From: JBDXHU01 sp039989475
Lineage (GTDB): Bacteria; Pseudomonadota; Gammaproteobacteria; Pseudomonadales; Halieaceae
Assembly (NCBI GenBank): GCA_039989475.1
Contig: JBDXHU010000013.1
Coordinates: forward strand, 124,001 to 188,000
Length of the DNA: 64,000 nucleotides
Reading direction: 5' to 3'
The position numbers were made by a program, and so were the translations under genes. Every line of letters begins with the position of its first letter. Positions within the stretch are counted from its first letter, which is position 1. The notes under the pieces are model-generated. The model was not told the origin of the DNA. It saw nothing but the letters and a program-made list of their open reading frames with translations, and did no database searches. Shown here one piece after another: positions 59,292 through 64,000 of this stretch.

Positions 59292-61703
59292 TTAGATTCT
59301 GATCATCAGCTGCAGCGAATACAGGCGTTGGTCGATGGGGTTGCCGCTGCAGCGGGTGATAAAGCTGGGTGTGCCGTAAACGCCGTCGGAATTAGCGGTA
59401 CAACCATAGGTGTTGTAGGCATTCTCATCGGTGGCGTTGTTAATCACGCCCAGCAGCTTGTAGCGGCCGCTCTCACTGGTCCAGGAAGCCTGGAGGTCGA
59501 GCAGGCTGTAATTGCTGTCCCGCTCATTGTTGCCCAGGTCAAAATAGCGATCATCGATATAGGACAGGGTGCCGCCCAGGGTGAACTCGCCGATGCTGCT
59601 GGGATAGAAATACATCAAGGATAAGGCGCCCTTGTTCGTCGGGGTCAGGATCAGCTCGTTGCCGCTGACATTCTCCGCAATGAGATTGCCATCGGCGTCG
59701 CGGTCATTAAAGGTGAAGTCTTCGAAGTACGCATCGCTGGTGATCTCGGAGTAGTTATAGGAATAGGTGAGGATGGCGCGCAGATTATCGGTGGCCAGCC
59801 AGGTGCCGCTGAACTCCAGGCCGTACATCTCGGTATCCAGGTTGACCACCTGCTCCAGGGTGATATTGGCCGGTGGCGGGGTGCGGAAGTTGCGCAGCTG
59901 TTGCATGTCGCTGTAGTCATAGTAGTAGCCCACCACCTCCGTGGTCAGCTTGTTATCCAGCAGTTCGCCTTTCCAGCCGAGCTCATAGCTGACAACTTCC
60001 TCCTGGTCGAACTCGCCATTGTCCGCAACACCGGCTGCCTCGGCGTAAAACTTCTCCAGTGCGCCCAGGCGCACACCACCCATCTTGTAGCCATTGGAGA
60101 GGGTGCCCCAGAACAGCTGCCCCGCAGAGGGGCGGTAGCTGAGCGTGGCCTTGCCGGTGACATTGTTAAAGCTATCGTTGTAGCGGGCGTCGATGGTGTC
60201 GACATAGCGGCTGGGGTCGCCGGCAAAGGAGGACTGGCTGGCGTCATAGGCGAAGGGAGCGCCCTCGCGCAGCAGGTCATAGTACTGCAGTTGGGTCTCG
60301 CCACCCTTGTAGTCATCTTCTGAATAACGCGCGCCCAGGGTCAGGGTCCACAGCTCGTTGATATCGTAATCAATCTCGCCGTAGACCGCCCAGGACTCAT
60401 TATCCAGGGTGCCCTTCTGGAAATAGAGAATGCCCAGTGGGTTGTCCCAGTACTCGACAAAATTGCGGGTGACCGTTTTGATGCGGTCATAGTCGGGCGC
60501 ATTGATATTGTAGGGCTGCTCATTCTTGTCTTCGAAGTAGTACAGGCCGAGGATGTAGTTCCAGCGCTTGTTATCCCAGTTGGACGTCAGTTGCAGCTCA
60601 TGGGTGGTCTGTTCCTGGTACTGGCCGATATCCAGGTTTACCGAATAATCTTCATAGCCGGTGCCATCGTAGTCGGTGCGGGAATCCCAGTCGTACTCGA
60701 TGTAGCCAAACAGGTAACTCAGCTCGGCCTGCGCCATCTGGTAACTCAACCTGGCGGTCCAGTTATTGTTGTTGGCGAGCTTGACGCGCCCCTGGGTGTT
60801 GTTCGCCACCGTGAAGGGGTCGTCAATGGAGGGGTTTTCCTGGCCCGCCTGGCAGGCCAGGTACTGGGTGCTCTGGCCCAGGCCGCTCCAGGCGTTAATG
60901 CAGTCATAGGGATCTTCGCTGGGCGAGGTGCCGGGAATATAGTCGACGTCGAAGCTGTTGTACTCGGCCCAGAGCAGCAATTTGTCGGTGATGTCCCATT
61001 CAATCTGGGCCTCCCAGAAATTGCTGTTGGCGTCGCGCAGGTCTTCGCCAGCCAGGTTGTCCTGCATGCCGTCGCGGTCGGCGATATTAAAATGCAGCTT
61101 ATAGCGCAGGAAGTCGGTGATGGGGCCGCTGATGAGGCCGGCATATTCTTCCTGGGCCTCGTTGCCGTACTTGACGCGGAAGTCGCCGACAAACTCGCTG
61201 GTCGGGCGCCGGGTAATGATGTTGACGGCGCCGCCGGTGGTATTGCGTCCATAGAGCGTGCCCTGGGGTCCGCGCAGTATTTCGGTGCGCTGTATGTTGA
61301 TCGGCTGGGTGCTGAGTGAGGTTGCCTCAGCGGTGAACACACCGTCGTTATAGATCGCCACGCCCGGGTTGACCCCCAGCGCATTGGTGAAACGGCCGAC
61401 GCCGCGAATCGACAATTTGTTCGGGTCCTGCTGGTAGGACAGCGAGGGTGTCAGCTTTTCAAAATCGAAGGGGCTGTTGATGTCCAGTTGCTCGGTGAGC
61501 GTCGCGGAGAAGGCGGTCACAGCCAGGGGCGTGTCCTGCAAGGCGGTTTCGCGCTTGCTGGCCGTGACCACAATCTCCTCCAGCGCCAGCCCGCCCGGGC
61601 TGTTCTGGGCGTTCGCGGAGGAAGCAAGGGTGACAGCCAGAGTGGCGGCCAGTAAAAGCGCGGTGATGGGAGCTAATCGACTGAGCATCATGACACGACC
61701 CAT
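59292..61703 (-). CDS. TonB-dependent outer-membrane receptor
   Basis: This 803-residue receptor has a signal peptide ending ASSANA-Q, a TonB box region (LALEEIVVTASKRE), a plug domain (SIRGVGRFTNALGVNPGVAI, VFTAEATSLSTQPINIQRTE, ILRGPQGTLYGRNTTGG, AVNIITRRP) and a terminal strand YSLQLMIRI. The plug is of the type typical of Caulobacter- and Sphingomonas-like large receptors. The cargo is unknown. It is divergent from a PQQ dehydrogenase gene across 190 bases. ATGs at 61691 and 61688 are alternative starts. Confidence 0.92.
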   Translation of the reverse strand: MGRVMMLSRLAPITALLLAATLAVTLASSANAQNSPGGLALEEIVVTASKRETALQDTPLAVTAFSATLTEQLDINSPFDFEKLTPSLSYQQDPNKLSIRGVGRFTNALGVNPGVAIYNDGVFTAEATSLSTQPINIQRTEILRGPQGTLYGRNTTGGAVNIITRRPTSEFVGDFRVKYGNEAQEEYAGLISGPITDFLRYKLHFNIADRDGMQDNLAGEDLRDANSNFWEAQIEWDITDKLLLWAEYNSFDVDYIPGTSPSEDPYDCINAWSGLGQSTQYLACQAGQENPSIDDPFTVANNTQGRVKLANNNNWTARLSYQMAQAELSYLFGYIEYDWDSRTDYDGTGYEDYSVNLDIGQYQEQTTHELQLTSNWDNKRWNYILGLYYFEDKNEQPYNINAPDYDRIKTVTRNFVEYWDNPLGILYFQKGTLDNESWAVYGEIDYDINELWTLTLGARYSEDDYKGGETQLQYYDLLREGAPFAYDASQSSFAGDPSRYVDTIDARYNDSFNNVTGKATLSYRPSAGQLFWGTLSNGYKMGGVRLGALEKFYAEAAGVADNGEFDQEEVVSYELGWKGELLDNKLTTEVVGYYYDYSDMQQLRNFRTPPPANITLEQVVNLDTEMYGLEFSGTWLATDNLRAILTYSYNYSEITSDAYFEDFTFNDRDADGNLIAENVSGNELILTPTNKGALSLMYFYPSSIGEFTLGGTLSYIDDRYFDLGNNERDSNYSLLDLQASWTSESGRYKLLGVINNATDENAYNTYGCTANSDGVYGTPSFITRCSGNPIDQRLYSLQLMIRI

Positions 61704-61893
61704 GTTTTATAATTATTGGCCAGAAATTAAACCATGTGCGCGGTCGCGGCAAGCGCGGCCGGTATGACAACTTGTTCTTCCCTTGCTGCCAATGCATTTC
61801 AATAAAGTTGCTAAAACATGCCCCAGCGGTTAGTTTTTTGAACATTGGGTAGGTTCAGGGATCGGTCCCAGGGCAGCCAGAGGGAGATCTTTA

Positions 61894-63828
61894 ATGCTCG
61901 CCAGTACCATCGACTGCCGCCCGTTATGGGTTGGGATCGCGTTAATCTATGCCGCCTTGCGGTCGCTGACCGTGTTGGGAGCAGAGCCAATGGGCTGGCC
62001 CGCCTATGGCGCCACGCCCGGCGGCACCCATTTCTCAGCAGCGCAGCAAATTACCCCGGACAATGTCGCCGAACTGGAAATCGCCTGGATGCACCGTTCC
62101 GGTGATGTTCGCCAGGGCAGTCTTGACCAGCAAGACCGGGTCGTTCAAAGCTCCCTGCAAGTCACGCCTATCGTGGTCGACGACCACATGTACTACTGCA
62201 CGCCCTTCAACCGGGTGTTCGCGCTGGATGCTGGCTCAGGCGAAGAGTTGTGGTCTTTTGATCCGGACGTTGACCACGCCGCTTACATACTCGGCAATTG
62301 CCGCGGTGTGAGTAGCTGGCAATCCGGGAAAACCGGATTCTGTGAGCATCGCATCTTGCTCGGCACCCTGGATGCACGCCTGATCGCCCTGGATGCCAAC
62401 ACGGGCAAGCGCTGCACTGATTTTGGCGATAGCGGCGAGGTCGATATTACTCATCGCATCTCCAAGCACGATCCGGTGGAATACGGCATTACCTCGCCTC
62501 CCGCAATCCTCGGCGATCGCGTTATTACCGGCGCCATGGTGCTGGACAATATTCGCACCGATGCGCCCAGCGGCGTGGTGCGCGCCTATGATGTGCGCAG
62601 CGGCGAATTGCTGTGGGCCTGGAACCCGGTCAAACCCGGTGATCGGCAAACCGAGGCGGATGGCAGTTACCGCAGTGGCAGCACCAATGTCTGGTCGATT
62701 ATCGCCGTCGACCCCGAACGCGATATGGTGTTTGTGCCTACCGGTAATACCTCGCCGGATTTCTACGGTGGCCACCGCGATGGCCTCGATTACTATTCCA
62801 GTTCGGTGGTGGCCTTGCATGGCGCCAGCGGAGAGCTTGCCTGGCATTACCAGCTGGTGCACCACGACATCTGGGATTACGACACACCGGCCCAGCCAAC
62901 CCTGGTCGATTTACAGGTGAATGGCGAACTGGTGCCGGCGGTGGTGCAGGTCACCAAGATGGGCATGACCTTTGCCCTGCACCGTGACAGCGGTGAACCC
63001 CTGTGGCCGGTAGAGGAGAGACCGGCGCCGCAGGGAGATAAGGTACCCGGTGAATACCTGGCTGCTACCCAACCTTATCCCGGACATATTCCGCCATTGA
63101 TAGAACAGCCCCTGACCGCAGACGATGCCTGGGGCCTGAGCTTCTGGGACAAGGGTGCCTGTGCCGACAGCATTCGCGAACTGAACAACCAGGGCCTTTA
63201 TACGCCGCCTTCCGCCCATGGCAGTGTGCACTACCCGATGAGCTTTGGCGGCAATAACTGGGGTTCACCAGCTATTCACCCGCAGTCGCGGGTCATGGTG
63301 GTGTTTACCAACCGGGTGCCGGGCGAGATAACACTGACTCCGCGCGAACAATGCAGCGGCTGGTTGCAGGGACAGCAGGGTACGCCATATTGCGTTGAAA
63401 CCGCGATGATCGCCTCGCCGCTGGGCATGCCCTGCACCGAGCCACCCTGGGGTACGCTGGATGCGATTGACCTGGAAGCGGGTAAGCTACTGTGGAGTGT
63501 GCCCCTGGGCAGCACACGCGACATAGCCCCGTTCCCCCTGTGGTGGATCAAGGGTGTGCCTGGTATAGCCGCGCCTATGATGACAGCTGGCGGTCTGGTA
63601 TTTTCCGGGATGTCCAATGAGCATGCCTTCCGTGCCTTCGACCTGGCGACAGGCGAGGAGCTTTGGAAAACGCGTCTGCCAACGGCGGCGAATGCCTTGC
63701 CGATGAGCTACCAGGCGTCCGGCGGTCGCCAGTTCGTGGTGATTGCCGCGGGTGGTCACTGGAGTGGTGGTAGCCCGCCCGGCGATTATATTATTGCCTT
63801 TGCCCTGCCCGAAGCGGGTGGGGATTAG
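61894..63828 (+). CDS. Periplasmic PQQ-dependent dehydrogenase
   Basis: This 644-residue quinoprotein has an N-terminal hydrophobic signal, then WPAYGATPGGTHFSAAQQIT and the eight-bladed propeller with repeated tryptophan-docking motifs (SGELLWAWNPV, AGKLLWSVPLG, TGEELWKTRLP). It resembles membrane glucose dehydrogenase minus its five N-terminal helices, so the enzyme is soluble or loosely bound. VHHDIWDYDTPAQPTLVDL is a conserved cofactor-region motif. Substrate (sugar or alcohol) is not readable. PQQ synthesis genes are not in the window. Confidence 0.88.
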   Translation: MLASTIDCRPLWVGIALIYAALRSLTVLGAEPMGWPAYGATPGGTHFSAAQQITPDNVAELEIAWMHRSGDVRQGSLDQQDRVVQSSLQVTPIVVDDHMYYCTPFNRVFALDAGSGEELWSFDPDVDHAAYILGNCRGVSSWQSGKTGFCEHRILLGTLDARLIALDANTGKRCTDFGDSGEVDITHRISKHDPVEYGITSPPAILGDRVITGAMVLDNIRTDAPSGVVRAYDVRSGELLWAWNPVKPGDRQTEADGSYRSGSTNVWSIIAVDPERDMVFVPTGNTSPDFYGGHRDGLDYYSSSVVALHGASGELAWHYQLVHHDIWDYDTPAQPTLVDLQVNGELVPAVVQVTKMGMTFALHRDSGEPLWPVEERPAPQGDKVPGEYLAATQPYPGHIPPLIEQPLTADDAWGLSFWDKGACADSIRELNNQGLYTPPSAHGSVHYPMSFGGNNWGSPAIHPQSRVMVVFTNRVPGEITLTPREQCSGWLQGQQGTPYCVETAMIASPLGMPCTEPPWGTLDAIDLEAGKLLWSVPLGSTRDIAPFPLWWIKGVPGIAAPMMTAGGLVFSGMSNEHAFRAFDLATGEELWKTRLPTAANALPMSYQASGGRQFVVIAAGGHWSGGSPPGDYIIAFALPEAGGD

Positions 63829-63868
63829 CCGGACAAGAATAACCAAGAGCAGCACATACAGAGAGAAT

Positions 63869-64000
63869 ATGATCCGCATGAAAAGACTAATGAACTTACG
63901 ACAAGCCATCGTCTGCTGCCTGTTGTTGTGCCTGCCCGCGATTGCGTTGGCTGCAGAGACTGGCTACGAGCCGCCGCGCACAGCCGCGGGTAAACCCGAG
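63869..64000 (+). CDS. Secreted protein, truncated at window end
   Basis: This gene begins in the last 131 bases and runs off the edge. A signal peptide is visible (LRQAIVCCLLLCLPAIALAA), then ETGYEPPRTAAGKPE. The phrase PPRTAAGKPE resembles the start of exported proteins that often follow quinoprotein or amidohydrolase genes, but the family is not certain. Three in-frame ATGs exist (63869, 63878, 63890); GAGA precedes the first. It follows the PQQ dehydrogenase by 40 bases, so co-transcription is likely. Confidence 0.65.
   Translation, partial: MIRMKRLMNLRQAIVCCLLLCLPAIALAAETGYEPPRTAAGKPE

Noticed and set aside
1..64000. CRISPR array, tRNA, rRNA, complete insertion sequence or prophage
   Set aside because: No spaced repeats, no tRNA-like cloverleaf with CCA region, no rRNA core sequences and no transposase or phage structural genes were found by reading both strands.

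Overview
The window looks like the chromosome of a marine, GC-rich gammaproteobacterium. The nearest relatives I would guess are Cellvibrionales/Halieaceae (OM60/NOR5-type). The guess rests on the gene set: a pilB/pilA divergent pair, nadC with ampD-ampE, rraA, yajQ, malate synthase G, a KshA-like Rieske oxygenase next to hotdog dehydratases, and two TonB receptors. No rRNA, tRNA, CRISPR array or complete transposon was seen.

Region 1 (1-22.7 kb) is a type IV pilus and surface-glycan locus. The pilus ATPase gene pilB runs leftward and is divergent from the major pilin gene pilA. The pilA promoter has a good sigma-54 core and an IHF-like site, and the gene ends in a strong terminator. Directly downstream are two tandem TMTC-like GT-C membrane proteins with TPR tails, then a GtrB-like polyprenyl-phosphate sugar synthase, a GtrA-like flippase, and a third GT-C-type protein. 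Next comes a CDP-sugar branch: rfbF, rfbG, an RmlC-like epimerase, a C-methyltransferase and a reductase. It is followed by a CmcI-type methyltransferase, a Wzx-like flippase, three glycosyltransferases, wecB, and a third TMTC-like protein. I infer a polysaccharide carrying a branched 6-deoxy sugar, plus a possible pilin O-glycosylation system. No clear Wzy or WaaL was recognised.

Region 2 (22.7-36.8 kb) is mostly housekeeping: malate synthase G, a LysR regulator divergent from a long acyl-CoA dehydrogenase, rraA, nadC, a PPM-type methyltransferase, ampD-ampE, an SDR and a PduO-type cobalamin adenosyltransferase. It also holds a sigma-54 activator followed at once by a membrane-bound Ser/Thr kinase, and a YhhN protein. 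A short tandem repeat lies upstream of the malate synthase gene.

Region 3 (36.8-49.3 kb) holds btuB with a cobalamin riboswitch and a hairpin that can hide its ribosome-binding site. It also has a CHASE4-PAS-GGDEF-EAL protein, a ketopantoate reductase, yajQ, a Rieske oxygenase with two hotdog proteins, a cupin, and an Lrp regulator divergent from an unusually long aromatic amino acid hydroxylase and an aromatic aminotransferase.

Region 4 (49.3-57 kb) is accessory DNA, with small leftward genes, a 135-bp direct repeat carrying a truncated paralogue, and palindromic repeats. At least two genes look like integron cassettes. One has a textbook attC and exactly matching cassette ends. No integron integrase gene is in the window, so this looks like an integrase-less attC cluster (CALIN).

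Region 5 (57-64 kb) carries an NYN/OST-HTH RNA-binding nuclease-like protein, ppnN, a TonB receptor divergent from a periplasmic PQQ-dependent dehydrogenase, and the start of a secreted protein that runs off the edge.
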